NCBI GenBank assembly: GCA_030538115.1 | Contig: JAUNUP010000015.1 | Span: 26,679 to 90,678, forward strand | Source: Dermatophilus congolensis | GTDB lineage: Bacteria; Actinomycetota; Actinomycetes; Actinomycetales; Dermatophilaceae | Length of the DNA: 64,000 bases | Reading direction: 5' to 3' | In this document: piece by piece, positions 41,873-50,762 of the stretch | Position numbering within the stretch: position 1 is the stretch's first letter | Layout of the letters: the number at the start of each line of letters is the position of its first letter | The notes under the pieces: generated by a model | Told to the model about the DNA's origin: nothing | Database searches by the model: none | What the model saw: only the letters and a program-made list of their open reading frames with translations | Position numbers and translations under genes: made by a program

Positions 41873-42822
41873 CCTGTCCCCGCCAGCCGGTCTTCGAACC
41901 GAACCTCGCCGGTGAGGTCGACCAGGGAGGGCGGCGAGCCGGGTATCCGGTGGAGGCCGTTGCGCGGCAACGCCCGCAGCAGCGCCCTCGAGTACGGATG
42001 ATCGGGGTCGGTGAGGACGCGCGCGGCGGGCCCGTGCTCCACGATCGAGCCCGCGTACATCACCGAGACGTCGTCGGCGACACCGGTGCGCGCGAGCCCG
42101 GCGAGGTCATGGGTGATGAGCAGCACCGCGACACCCCGCTGCGCCTGGTCGCTCAGCAACGCCAGGACGTGGTCGGTGAGGGCCGGGTCGAGCCCGGCGG
42201 TCGGCTCGTCGGCCACGACGATCTCGGGGTCCGCTGCCAGGGCGAACGCGATCATGGCCCGGTTCGCCATGCCTCCCGAAAGCTCGTGCGGGTACTTCTC
42301 CAGGTCGGCCGCGGTGAGCCCCACCTCCTGGAACGCGGTCTCCGCAGCGTCGCGGATCTGAGCCGCAGGGGCCCGTCGTGGGAAGGGGCCGACCGCTGCG
42401 AGCGTCTCCGCGAGTTGAGCCCCGACGGTGCGCGTCGGCGTGAGACCGGTGGCGGCCGACTGGCCCACCAAGCCGACCCGGTGCCCGCGGATGCGTCGCC
42501 AGACCTGCTCCGGCGCGTCGAGCACGTCGTCGCCGCCGATGCGCAGGATGCCGCGGCTGCGCGCTCCTGGAGGCAGCAGACCGGCCAGGGCCGCGCCGAG
42601 CATCGACTTGCCACAACCGGATTCGCCGACGAGCCCGTGTACCCGGCCCCGCCGAAGCGTGAGGTCGACGCCGTTGAGGGCGTGCACCCATGCGGGCGCG
42701 CGGTCTCGGAGAGTGGGGATGCGCACCTCGAGATCCCGCACCTCGGCGACGGCACGCTCCGGTTCCAGCGCCGACTCGGTCAGGGCCTCCATGGCGCACT
42801 CATGTCCGGTGGTCGTGCTCAC
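41869..42822 (-). CDS. Dipeptide/nickel-type ABC transporter ATPase (first)
   Basis: DppD/OppD-like ATPase, 317 residues, with Walker A GESGCGKSM, signature ELSGGMANRA, Walker B IVVADEPTAGLD and H-loop LITHD; the C-terminal part includes the family segment HPYSRALLRALP. It should pair with the shorter second ATPase to energise the permeases. GTG 42822 overlaps the permease stop as GTGA; the ATG at about codon 12 (MEALTES) is an alternative. Confidence 0.85.
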   Translation of the reverse strand: MSTTTGHECAMEALTESALEPERAVAEVRDLEVRIPTLRDRAPAWVHALNGVDLTLRRGRVHGLVGESGCGKSMLGAALAGLLPPGARSRGILRIGGDDVLDAPEQVWRRIRGHRVGLVGQSAATGLTPTRTVGAQLAETLAAVGPFPRRAPAAQIRDAAETAFQEVGLTAADLEKYPHELSGGMANRAMIAFALAADPEIVVADEPTAGLDPALTDHVLALLSDQAQRGVAVLLITHDLAGLARTGVADDVSVMYAGSIVEHGPAARVLTDPDHPYSRALLRALPRNGLHRIPGSPPSLVDLTGEVRFEDRLAGTG

Positions 42823-43760
42823 TCCAGTACCTCCCGAGCGTCGACGGAGGGGGCCAGCCGTGTCTGCGCGCCCGTGCCGAGTCGGGCGACCGCGAGGGTA
42901 ACGAGCACGAGGAGCAGCGCCGGGAAGACGAGCGTCCACCAGCTGCCCGTGAGTACCTCGCCTCGCGAAAGGGCGAGCAGGGTGCCGAGCGAGGCCTGGT
43001 CGGGGGAGAGGCCGAGCCCTAGGAAAGACAGCGCGGACTCGTGCCAAATCGCGTGCGGCAGTATGAGGGTCATCGCGATGACGGCCTGCGCGAGCGTGGC
43101 CGGCAGCACGTGCACCCGCAGCACGTCACGCCTCCGCGCACCGAACAGGTACGCCGAATCGACGTATTCCATCGCACGCACGCTGAGCGCCTCGGAGCGC
43201 ACCAGGCGGGCGACCGGCGGCCAGTGCGTCACGACGATCGACGCGATGATCGCCGTGAGAGAACCGCGGAAGAGGGCGACCACGACGATCCCCAGCAGCA
43301 GGTGCGGGAGGGCGTTGACGGCGTCGGCCAGGCGCATGAGCACGGAGTCGACGCGGCCTCCCACCGTGGCCGCGACGGTGCCGACGAGCACGCCCAGCAG
43401 TGTGGAGGTCACCGCGCAGGCGAGGGCCACGAGCAGTGACGTGCGCAGCCCGGCGGCGGCGCGGACGAACAGGTCGTACCCCGAGGCGTCCGTGCCGAAC
43501 CAGTGCCCGACGCCGGGCGCGAAGCGAGCGTCCCGGAGGTCGGGCACCCCCGCTTCCGGCCCGGCCAGCAGCGGTACCAACACGGCATAGCCGACCACCG
43601 CGACGAGTACCAGACCCGCGACAACCATGCCGGCACCGCTACCGCCACCACGACCGCTGCCCGGCCTGGCCGCACGGTCGCTGCCGGACGGCCGCACAGA
43701 CCGCGGCTGAGCGCCCCAGGCACGCGTCTCGGGGGGCCGGTGTTCCACGGGCGCGCTCAC
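42819..43760 (-). CDS. ABC transporter permease (DppC-like)
   Basis: A 313-residue inner-membrane permease with five or six membrane segments. The EAA loop is seen around EYVDSAYLFGARRRDVLRVHVLP, shown here by its key part GARRRDVLRVHVLP, which contacts the ATPases. The segment HWFGTDASGYDLFVRA is the DppC-type hallmark before the core domain. GTG 43760 overlaps the previous permease stop by 4 nt. The basic, Gly-rich N-terminal ~50 residues are probably cytoplasmic. Confidence 0.85.
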   Translation of the reverse strand: MSAPVEHRPPETRAWGAQPRSVRPSGSDRAARPGSGRGGGSGAGMVVAGLVLVAVVGYAVLVPLLAGPEAGVPDLRDARFAPGVGHWFGTDASGYDLFVRAAAGLRTSLLVALACAVTSTLLGVLVGTVAATVGGRVDSVLMRLADAVNALPHLLLGIVVVALFRGSLTAIIASIVVTHWPPVARLVRSEALSVRAMEYVDSAYLFGARRRDVLRVHVLPATLAQAVIAMTLILPHAIWHESALSFLGLGLSPDQASLGTLLALSRGEVLTGSWWTLVFPALLLVLVTLAVARLGTGAQTRLAPSVDAREVLE

Positions 43761-44755
43761 AGCTCCACCCGCGGGTCGAGCACGAGGTAGACCGCGTCGG
43801 CGATGAGCGATCCGATGAGCACGAAGACCGTGGTGCCCACCGAGAGCGCCGCGAGCAGCGCGAAGTCGAGGTCCTTCGCGGCGGCCACCGTTGCGGCGGC
43901 CACGCCCGGCCACGCGAAGACCTCTTCTACGAGCACCGCGCCCACCACGAGCTCGGGCAACCGCACACCGATGAGCGTCACAAGCGGGGCCAACGAGACC
44001 GGCAGCACGTGGCCGGTCACGATGGTGCGGGTCGGCAGCCCTCGCGCCAGGGCCAACGTGACCGGCTCGGAACGCACCGCCGCAGCGACGGAGGCCCGGA
44101 CGCTCAGCAGCATCCATGGCACGACGGAGAGGGCCAGCACGCCCGCCGGAAGCACAAGGTGGCGGGCGAGAGAGGCCGCGGTGATGTCGGACCCCGGAGC
44201 CGCCGCACCGCCCACCGGCAGCACACGCAACCCCAGGGCGAAGACCGCGATGCCCCCGAGCGCCAGCACGTACGGCGGCACCGCCTGCAGGAGCACCGCG
44301 AACCAGGTGGCCAGCCTGTCACTCATCGACCCGGGCCGCAGGCCGGCGTGCACGCCGAGCGCCAACGCGAGAACCGTACCGAGCGAAACTCCGATGCCTG
44401 ACAGAAGCAGGGTCCACGGCAGCCGGTCGGCGAGCACCTGCGTCACGGGCTGCGAGTAGATGCGAGAGAAGCCCAGGTCACCGTGGGTCAGGCCGGTCGC
44501 CCACTGCCACCACGCCTGCCACCAGGGCACGTCGAGCCCGAGAGCCGCGGCCATCTCGGCACGCTGGGCTGCTCCGGTGGTGGTGTAGTTGGCGCCCAGG
44601 TACCCGGCCAACGGGTCGAACGGCGAGAACGCCGCCAGGGCGAACACACCCGCCGACAGCAGCGCGACGAGCGGCACCATCAGCAGCAGGCGGTGCGACG
44701 CCAGCGAGATCAGGTCACCCCGTCGCCTCCGCAGTCGCGACGGCCCGAACCTCAC
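43757..44755 (-). CDS. ABC transporter permease (DppB-like)
   Basis: A 332-residue permease with the DppB layout: a first membrane helix (LLLMVPLVALLSAGVFALAA), an external domain including LGLDVPWWQAWWQWATGLTHGDLGFS shown by its key part GDLGFSRIYSQPV, then the core. The EAA-like loop is ARGLPTRTIVTGHVLP. GTG 44755 overlaps the substrate-binding protein stop as GTGA, which sets the start and shortens the frame by 11 codons. Confidence 0.85.
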   Translation of the reverse strand: MRFGPSRLRRRRGDLISLASHRLLLMVPLVALLSAGVFALAAFSPFDPLAGYLGANYTTTGAAQRAEMAAALGLDVPWWQAWWQWATGLTHGDLGFSRIYSQPVTQVLADRLPWTLLLSGIGVSLGTVLALALGVHAGLRPGSMSDRLATWFAVLLQAVPPYVLALGGIAVFALGLRVLPVGGAAAPGSDITAASLARHLVLPAGVLALSVVPWMLLSVRASVAAAVRSEPVTLALARGLPTRTIVTGHVLPVSLAPLVTLIGVRLPELVVGAVLVEEVFAWPGVAAATVAAAKDLDFALLAALSVGTTVFVLIGSLIADAVYLVLDPRVEL

Positions 44756-46446
44756 CGGGCGGCCTCGGTGCGGCCTAGGTTCCACCACGGCCCCCAGGTC
44801 GAGCTGTGCACGTGCGGCTCGAGCACGAGCTCAGAAGTCGAGTTCGGTGTCTTCACACCCGACTGGGCACCCGCGCGCTGCACGTACGTGTGGTGCGCGA
44901 ACGCGATGAAGACGGCGGTCGGGGCCTCGACGTAGGCGCGTTGCGCGGCCCGGTAGAGCTGTGCCCGCTTCTGGGGGTCGAGTTCACGCCGCGCGGAGTC
45001 GAGCGCCGCGTCGGATTCGGGAGAACCGAAGTTCGCGGGGTTGTTGTATGGAGACGACGCATCGGGCAGCCGGTGGTGCAGTTCGTCGTATGCGAGTGCG
45101 TCCCACGACATCGGGTAACTGCCGCCACCCTGCACATACCCGCTGCCCGGCAGGGCCTTCTCGATGACGTCCCAGGTGCCGCCTTGCAGCGTCACCTCCA
45201 CACCGATCTTGCGCATGTCGGCCGCGAAGGCCGTACCGACCTGGCCCCGCACCGTGTCGGAGGCGTTGTACATGATCGGCAGGGTCGCTCGCTGCCCCTG
45301 CCTGGCCCGCACACCGTCGGAGCCGACCGGCCACCCGGCGGCGTCGAGCGCCGCGTTGGCGCCCGCCACGTCGTAGGTGAACGTCGCCGTGGGTTCGAAA
45401 GCATCACCGGCCGACTGGGGGATGGGAGTCGAGGTGACGGCTCCACGGCCTCCGAGGATGCCGTCGACGACGGCCTGACGATCGACGGCCTGGTTGATGG
45501 CCTTGCGGACCCTCACGTCCTCCGTGAAGGGGGTACGCGGCAGAGCGATGCCTCGGAAGTCGACCGTGTGGGCTACGCGCAGCTCGAAACCCCCTGCGCC
45601 GGCCACTGACTCGGCCAGTCGCGGAGGCAGCACCGTGCCGTCGATCTCGCCTGCCTGTACGCGCTGGGCCCGCGAATTGTCGTCGGGCATGAGCACGTGC
45701 GTCACCCTGGCGGGTCCGTCGACACCGGAGGGGGCGCCGAAGTAGTCGGGGTTCGCGTCGAACACCGCGCGATCCGGGCGCAACTCGGTGAGCCGGTACG
45801 GACCGGTGCCCACGGGAGCCGTGTTGAGGCTCTGGTCGGCGGCGGTGCCCTGCGAGACCTTGCTCGCGGGCGCGATCGACAGCAGCAGCCGCGACGGGAA
45901 CTCCGCGTAGGGGTATCGAAGCCGGAAGACGACGGTTTCGGGGTCGGGCGCCTCGACGCGCTCGATCATGTCGAAGTACGACCGGATCTCGGAGGCTTTC
46001 GCGGGGTCGAGCACGGCGTCGAAGGTCGCCTTCACGTCAGCCGACGTGAGGGGGGAGCCGTCGGAGAAGGACACTCCGCTGCGGACTTTCACCGTCCACG
46101 TCGTCGCTCCGGCATCGGAGGCCGGGGCCTCCGCCGCCAACGCGGGCACGAGCTCCGGAGGGGCCTCACTGCCGTCGGAGCGCATCGCGAGCAGCCCGTC
46201 GTAGAGCAGGCTCTGACCGTATTGCCCCTCGCCGTTGAGCGGGGAGTAGCCCCCGAGATCGGAGGGCATGGCGATGACGAGCCCGCGACCGGCACCAGTG
46301 GCTCCAGCGGCTCCACCAGTCACGGAATCCTGCGGTGACCCCGCTGGCGCCGCGCAGGAGGCCAGGCCGGCCGTGAGAGCTACCGCACCGATCGAGGCGA
46401 CACCGCGCCTGAACCGACTGCGTGTGATGTGTCCGATGCCCGGCAT
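44752..46446 (-). CDS. Peptide/nickel-type ABC transporter substrate-binding lipoprotein
   Basis: First gene of the importer operon. The 564-residue protein has a lipoprotein signal (basic start, then GAVALTAGLASC with Cys31 as the lipidated residue) and the family-5 solute-binding fold: LYDGLLAM, TWTVKVRSGVSFSDGSPLTSADV shown by its key part VRSGVSFSDG, and APVGTGPYRL. Ligands in this family range from dipeptides to nickel and haem; nothing in the sequence decides. GGGGAGA lies 5 nt before ATG 46446. All five genes overlap by 4 nt and should be co-translated. Confidence 0.87.
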   Translation of the reverse strand: MPGIGHITRSRFRRGVASIGAVALTAGLASCAAPAGSPQDSVTGGAAGATGAGRGLVIAMPSDLGGYSPLNGEGQYGQSLLYDGLLAMRSDGSEAPPELVPALAAEAPASDAGATTWTVKVRSGVSFSDGSPLTSADVKATFDAVLDPAKASEIRSYFDMIERVEAPDPETVVFRLRYPYAEFPSRLLLSIAPASKVSQGTAADQSLNTAPVGTGPYRLTELRPDRAVFDANPDYFGAPSGVDGPARVTHVLMPDDNSRAQRVQAGEIDGTVLPPRLAESVAGAGGFELRVAHTVDFRGIALPRTPFTEDVRVRKAINQAVDRQAVVDGILGGRGAVTSTPIPQSAGDAFEPTATFTYDVAGANAALDAAGWPVGSDGVRARQGQRATLPIMYNASDTVRGQVGTAFAADMRKIGVEVTLQGGTWDVIEKALPGSGYVQGGGSYPMSWDALAYDELHHRLPDASSPYNNPANFGSPESDAALDSARRELDPQKRAQLYRAAQRAYVEAPTAVFIAFAHHTYVQRAGAQSGVKTPNSTSELVLEPHVHSSTWGPWWNLGRTEAAR

Positions 46447-46638
46447 GATCGTCTCCCCGATACGTGGCAGTTCGAGAAAACACTTGCACGGTCAGACACA
46501 TATAGCAACCGACCTGCACAAACTCGTCAGAACGCGAGTGTGTCGGGCGCTTTCGGCCTTCGATGCCCGATTTCCGCTCGTGCGAATCGCTCGACCGGTC
46601 CCTCTTCACATCTAGCGGGCTCGCCCGATGGGTAGATC

Positions 46639-47574
46639 ATGGAGGCAATGGACATCACCGAAGGCGTCGATTCGGGCGCGTCCGGCAGCGAACCGCAACG
46701 CATCTCCGTCGATACGTCGGCGGGCGAGATGTCGGTGCTCTGCTACGGCGGAACCGGGGCGGACACCGTGATGTTCCACTCACCCGGGTTCTGCGCCGAC
46801 AGTCTCTCTCTCGTGGCGGCGGCGATGACCGACACGTGCAACGTCTTCTCTGTCGAGCTCCCGGGCCACGGACAGTCACCCACCGGAGGCGTGAGTGCAC
46901 GGGAATTCTGGCCCGTGATCCCGGAGATCGTCGCGGGCCTCGGCGTCGAACGTCCCGTGCTCGTCGGGTTCGACCTGTCCGGCTTCTTCGTCACGGCCGC
47001 GGTCGCCGAGAATCCCGGGCTGGCCTCAGCGGTGGTCAGCGTTGGAGGGTGGTGCCTCCGCACCCGCGAGGAGGCCGCGGAATTCCTCGACTTCCTCACG
47101 GCCGAAGATGTCATGGAGGGCCTAGCAGATCGCATGCAGCTAGGCGCCAGCGCCCCCGACGAGGCCGGCATGGAGGCCATCCTGCTCCGCCTCGCCCACA
47201 ACGCGATTCACGACTTCCTCATCGCCTACGAGGCGTCGAGGTTCGCCGACAAGATCGCATGCACGGTGCAGGTGGGACCCGACGGCATGCGCACCCGCCT
47301 CCCCACCGTCGAGACGATGCGGCAGGTCCACGACCTGTCGATCGACGACGAGGTCTATCCCGACAGCGCGTTGCTCGACCGCATCGACGTGCCGTACAAG
47401 TTCGTGCTCACGAGCGACGGCATCGACCACGAGCTGATCGGCCGGGCGATGGAATTCGCCGAGCACCTCCCCAACCTGTTCGTGACGCTCGTCGAAGCTG
47501 GCAACAACCCGCAGATGTCGCACCCCGAACCCATCGGCAATGCCATCAAACGGGTCGTCACACGGCTGAAGTGA
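46639..47574 (+). CDS. Alpha/beta-hydrolase-fold protein with Asp at the nucleophile position (degenerate)
   Basis: A 311-residue alpha/beta-hydrolase-fold protein. The nucleophile elbow is VGFDLSG, with Asp112 where esterases have Ser, as in haloalkane dehalogenases and epoxide hydrolases; the usual Gly after it is displaced. The catalytic-His region reads EAGNNPQMSHP, where active relatives have GGH, so activity is doubtful. It is similar along its length to the protein at 48249-49190 (shared RPVLVG.D, NPGLASAVVS/EPGLVSAVLS, LPNLFV/LPNMSV), so the two are diverged paralogues. ATG 46648 is an alternative start. Confidence 0.6.
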   Translation: MEAMDITEGVDSGASGSEPQRISVDTSAGEMSVLCYGGTGADTVMFHSPGFCADSLSLVAAAMTDTCNVFSVELPGHGQSPTGGVSAREFWPVIPEIVAGLGVERPVLVGFDLSGFFVTAAVAENPGLASAVVSVGGWCLRTREEAAEFLDFLTAEDVMEGLADRMQLGASAPDEAGMEAILLRLAHNAIHDFLIAYEASRFADKIACTVQVGPDGMRTRLPTVETMRQVHDLSIDDEVYPDSALLDRIDVPYKFVLTSDGIDHELIGRAMEFAEHLPNLFVTLVEAGNNPQMSHPEPIGNAIKRVVTRLK

Positions 47575-47578
47575 CGCG

Positions 47579-47677
47579 TCAGTCCAGGGGAATGTCCAGC
47601 TCGAGGCGCACCGCCGCCTCCTCGGCGGGGGCATCGACCTCTCCCGCCGCGGACTCGTAACCGCCGTCGGCCGGGTC
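47579..47677 (-). other. Coding-like +1-frame extension after the YwlG-like gene
   Basis: Directly at the stop of the YwlG-like gene the +1 frame stays open for 32 codons, beginning with the GAC inside TGAC and ending at TGA 47579-47581. Almost all third positions are G or C and the product is acidic ([20 protein letters not shown], then AAVRLELDIPLD). It may be a frameshifted C-terminal tail, a remnant, or chance. Confidence 0.3.
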
Positions 47678-48233
47678 AGCGATACGCCGCCCGCTCGCCA
47701 CCGATGAGCTTGGGGCGGCTCGACAGGGCGGTCACCCGGGCCGAGCCGATCATGGTGGTAGGCAGGCGCAGCGGGATCTGCACGTACTTGACGTGCATGC
47801 CGATTTCGGTGTCGCCGATGTCGAGACCCGCGCGGGCGACGACGTGTTCGACGATCACCGGATCGTCGGCGGCGGCGTAGGCGGCGACGGACGTCGCGCC
47901 CCCGGCGTTCAACGCGGGAACGACCGTCACGACCTCCAGCTCGCGCCGCTTCGCGTACTCACGCTCGACGACGAGGGAGCGGTTGATGTGCTCGCACCCC
48001 TGCACGGCGAGAAAGAGGCCGGCCTCGCGAACGACAGGCAGGATGCCGGCGGTCACGGCCTCACCGACCTCCGCACTCGAACTCTTGCCGATGCGGCCCC
48101 CGATGATCTCGCTGGAGCTGCAGCCGAGCACGATCAGGTCGCCCGGCTCCCAAGTGGCGGCCTGCAGAAGCTCTCGCGCGGCCTGCGCAGCGCTCTGCGA
48201 TACGGACGACGGCTCGATCGAGGTTGCCTCCAT
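47676..48233 (-). CDS. YwlG/TIGR01440 family protein (DUF436)
   Basis: A 185-residue member of the UPF0340/YwlG family, conserved in Firmicutes and some actinobacteria but of unknown function. Family segments: [36 protein letters not shown], and the C-terminal [24 protein letters not shown]. Length is normal and ends at the usual place. GATAAT, a near-perfect -10, lies 6 nt before ATG 48233. The stop is TGA followed by C, with a coding-like +1 frame beyond it. Confidence 0.8.
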   Translation of the reverse strand: MEATSIEPSSVSQSAAQAARELLQAATWEPGDLIVLGCSSSEIIGGRIGKSSSAEVGEAVTAGILPVVREAGLFLAVQGCEHINRSLVVEREYAKRRELEVVTVVPALNAGGATSVAAYAAADDPVIVEHVVARAGLDIGDTEIGMHVKYVQIPLRLPTTMIGSARVTALSSRPKLIGGERAAYR

Positions 48234-48239
48234 GCAGCG

Positions 48240-48245
48240 ATTATC
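48240..48245 (-). promoter_or_regulatory. Leaderless -10 hexamer of the YwlG-like gene
   Basis: GATAAT (five of six consensus bases) ends 6 nt before ATG 48233 on the minus strand. Confidence 0.5.
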
Positions 48246-48248
48246 CGT

Positions 48249-49190
48249 CTAATCCCGACGAAGCATCGCCGACTCGTGCATCGCGGGATCGTCTCGATAC
48301 GCGGCCTGCCGCACGATCGCCGCCACCTCGGAGGCGTGCGAGTAGTGCGCAAGGTGGCCGCCGTCGATCTCGTACACGGACATGTTGGGCAGCCGATCGG
48401 CCAGGTCCAGGTACGGCCCGAGCGGCTGGGCGTTCGAACTGCGTAGGTAACGCACCATGTACAGCGGGTCGACGACACGCTCGTAGAGGGCCGCCTCCGG
48501 GTAGAACTCGGCGTCGATGTCGATGCGATAGCCGATCACGGCAGCCTCGACGGAGGGGACGTGTAGCCAGGTGCCGTCCGGGCGGGGGACGAACGAGCGG
48601 CGCACCTCGCGCTCGATGGCCGCGTCCACGCCCTCCAGCAGCCAGTCGCCGATGCACTGCTCGGTGAGCTTCTGCACCAACTGCTCGCGCTCTTCGGGCG
48701 TCGTGATGATGTCGCCGAAGAAGAACCTGGTCTTGACCAGGTCGTTGACTTCGGGCGTCTGCGCCCAGTCGAGGTCGGCCTGAGTCTGCACGCGCGGCTT
48801 GAACGGCATGTCGGCGTCGATCGACAGAACCGCGCTCACCAGCCCGGGCTCTGCGGCCGCTGCGCACATTGCAGCAAACGCACCCGTGTCGTGCCCCACG
48901 AGAACGGGCCGCTTCAGCCCCAGACCCCGGATCACCCTCGGGATGTCGCGCCAACCCTGCTGCGCGTCGAGCAGCGGCGATTCGCTCTGGCCATGACCGC
49001 GCACGTCGAGCGCCACGCAGTGCAGATCTGGCAGGTTCTCGATGACTCGCGCCCACGTCATCGAACTGAATCCGTGACTGTGGATGAAGAGCACGTCCGG
49101 GCCCGGCGAGGGGCTCTCGATACCGGCAAGGTGACCACCGGATACGGGAAGCCGCCACTCGGACAAGGCAAGCATTGTGGTGACTGACAC
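48249..49190 (-). CDS. Alpha/beta hydrolase with Asp nucleophile (epoxide hydrolase/dehalogenase type)
   Basis: A 313-residue protein with the elbow VGHDTGAFAA, where Asp101 replaces the serine of esterases; this is the arrangement of haloalkane dehalogenases, fluoroacetate dehalogenases and epoxide hydrolases. Other family parts are IHSHGFSSMTWARV, VRGHGQSE and the catalytic His in DGGHLAHYSH. It is a paralogue of 46639-47574 but keeps the expected His. GTG 49190 has AAGGA 8 nt upstream; ATG 49175 is an alternative. It precedes the YwlG-like gene by 15 nt on the same strand. Confidence 0.72.
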   Translation of the reverse strand: MSVTTMLALSEWRLPVSGGHLAGIESPSPGPDVLFIHSHGFSSMTWARVIENLPDLHCVALDVRGHGQSESPLLDAQQGWRDIPRVIRGLGLKRPVLVGHDTGAFAAMCAAAAEPGLVSAVLSIDADMPFKPRVQTQADLDWAQTPEVNDLVKTRFFFGDIITTPEEREQLVQKLTEQCIGDWLLEGVDAAIEREVRRSFVPRPDGTWLHVPSVEAAVIGYRIDIDAEFYPEAALYERVVDPLYMVRYLRSSNAQPLGPYLDLADRLPNMSVYEIDGGHLAHYSHASEVAAIVRQAAYRDDPAMHESAMLRRD

Positions 49191-49290
49191 TGGCTCTGTC
49201 CTTCACTGTCCTACGCTGCGGTCGTTGGGCCGACGTTCGGCTCAGGGCGCAACTATGACACTGATTTGGACGAGTGTCTTGGACGATGTG

Positions 49291-49396
49291 GGTAAATGCC
49301 TAGGTCTCACGTGCTCGATGCTCCGCTGTACTCCATGGTCACCAAGGAATTTCGCCAGTGAGCGCGATGTCGCGGATTGAGGGAAATCCCTAGGTC
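49291..49396. repeat. Pair of 16-bp direct repeats GGNAAATNCCTAGGTC
   Basis: Copies at 49291-49306 and 49381-49396 match at 14 of 16 positions and are 90 bp apart; each contains the palindrome CCTAGG. The second overlaps the stop codon of the minus-strand hydrolase gene. The rest of the 49191-49389 gap has no convincing gene. Confidence 0.4.
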
Positions 49397-50106
49397 GACC
49401 GGCGGACGAGTTCGGCCAACGCCGTCGCCAGTGCCTCCGGATGTGTCAGCGGAAAGAGGTGCGTCGCGCGCGGGACGGTGACCACCCACCCACCGGGGCT
49501 CGCGGCGGCGTAACGAGCGGCGTCGATGCGCAGTTGATCCCACTGTCCGCTGATCACCAGAACTGGGCAGGTCAGCTCACGCAGCTGGTGGGTGCCGCTC
49601 GTGGCGATGACGGTGCTCCATGCATCTGCAGTGACTGCGTATCCTTCCGGACCTGGCATGACACCGCTCGCGACACCAGCGCGGCCCATGACCGAATTGG
49701 CGAAACGGGCCATGCGATCGGCGCCGACCACCGGCAGGAGCGCCGCGAACCCCGAGTACAGGTGAGTGAGGTGCCGGTGCCGCGACGGATCGGCGGCCGC
49801 GCCGATGATCCCGAGGCCCGCCAGCCGCTCGGGATGCCGACGGGCATACTCGGCCGAGAGATACCCGCCGAGGCTGTGTCCGGCGAGGACGACCGGTTGT
49901 TCGCCTTCGGGAGCCGGCGCGGTGACCGCCTCGTCGATGACACGCAACGCTCCCGTGAGATCGAACGATTCACCGACGCGCGAGCCGTGCCCGGGAAGAT
50001 CGACCGTCACCACCTCGCACTGCGGCAGCCGCTCGGCGTACCCGGCCCATTCGGCCGAGTCGAAGCGCGTGCCGTGCACGAGAACCAGGCGAGGTCGCAC
50101 ACCCAT
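49390..50106 (-). CDS. Alpha/beta hydrolase
   Basis: A compact 238-residue alpha/beta hydrolase with LVLVHGTRFDSAEW, VDLPGHGS, nucleophile elbow AGHSLGGYLS (Ser), Asp in SGQWDQLRI and His in RATHLFPL. Unlike the two neighbouring fold members it has the usual Ser nucleophile and is not closely similar to them. The substrate is unknown. The start at ATG 50106 is supported by TAGCCT 6 nt upstream. Confidence 0.75.
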   Translation of the reverse strand: MGVRPRLVLVHGTRFDSAEWAGYAERLPQCEVVTVDLPGHGSRVGESFDLTGALRVIDEAVTAPAPEGEQPVVLAGHSLGGYLSAEYARRHPERLAGLGIIGAAADPSRHRHLTHLYSGFAALLPVVGADRMARFANSVMGRAGVASGVMPGPEGYAVTADAWSTVIATSGTHQLRELTCPVLVISGQWDQLRIDAARYAAASPGGWVVTVPRATHLFPLTHPEALATALAELVRRST

Positions 50107-50112
50107 CAGCCC

Positions 50113-50118
50113 AGGCTA
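50113..50118 (-). promoter_or_regulatory. Leaderless -10 hexamer of the 49390-50106 hydrolase gene
   Basis: TAGCCT on the minus strand ends 6 nt before ATG 50106. Confidence 0.45.
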
Positions 50119-50191
50119 TCCGCGCCGGCCGGTGACACGTGGCTCCAGGCTCCTCGCCACTCTGCCTGCGACTACGCCGCCCCGGCTCAGT

Positions 50192-50698
50192 TCAGCGGGA
50201 GGTCGGGTCGACGTATTCGACCTCGAAGACCGGGATGTCGGAGGCGATCGCTTCGAACTCGGGGAGCGGGGCACGGTGGTCGACGCGGATGTGCGGTCGG
50301 GCTCCGGGGGCCAGGTCGAGGTAGCGCTTGATGATCGCGGCGCGCGCCTCGACCGGCACGTCGTGCAGTAGCACCTCACGGGCGGATTTGCTGACCAGCG
50401 TCGCCCTGTCTCCGTTTGCCTTGACGTTGAGCACCCAGTTCGCCTTGGCGCCGAGCATCGACACGAGGTAGGGGCGACCGCCCACCTCCGCGAGAACGAG
50501 CGGCACCGACGTGGCTGCGCCGCTCTTGCGACCCGGCACCTCGAGCGTCACCCCGCCCCAGCGGTCGAGCCAGCCCCTGGAGAACTGGAACGCGGCGCTC
50601 TTGTTCATCACCTTGGCGAGGGCGCTGGGACGCCCACCGCGATAGAGCCACCGGTAGTAGCCGTAGAACTTCGACATCACGCGATCGAACACGTCCAT
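50192..50698 (-). CDS. Deazaflavin (F420)-dependent nitroreductase-like protein
   Basis: A 168-residue split-barrel protein of the Ddn/FDOR type: VTLEVPGRKSGAATSVPLVLAEVGGRPYLVS in the core, shown by key parts GRKSG, PLVLAEVGGRPYLVS and GAKANWVLNVKANG. Members bind F420 and reduce quinones, nitroaromatics or other activated compounds. ATG 50698 is chosen as the family start (MDVFDRVMSKFY); the frame is open for 15 more codons. It is downstream of the formate dehydrogenase genes by 64 nt on the same strand, and could share their transcript. Confidence 0.75.
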   Translation of the reverse strand: MDVFDRVMSKFYGYYRWLYRGGRPSALAKVMNKSAAFQFSRGWLDRWGGVTLEVPGRKSGAATSVPLVLAEVGGRPYLVSMLGAKANWVLNVKANGDRATLVSKSAREVLLHDVPVEARAAIIKRYLDLAPGARPHIRVDHRAPLPEFEAIASDIPVFEVEYVDPTSR

Positions 50699-50762
50699 AC
50701 GACCAGGATCACGCTGTCTCGACAACGCGGGTATCGGGATCAACCCCGATTCACGTCGAGCG

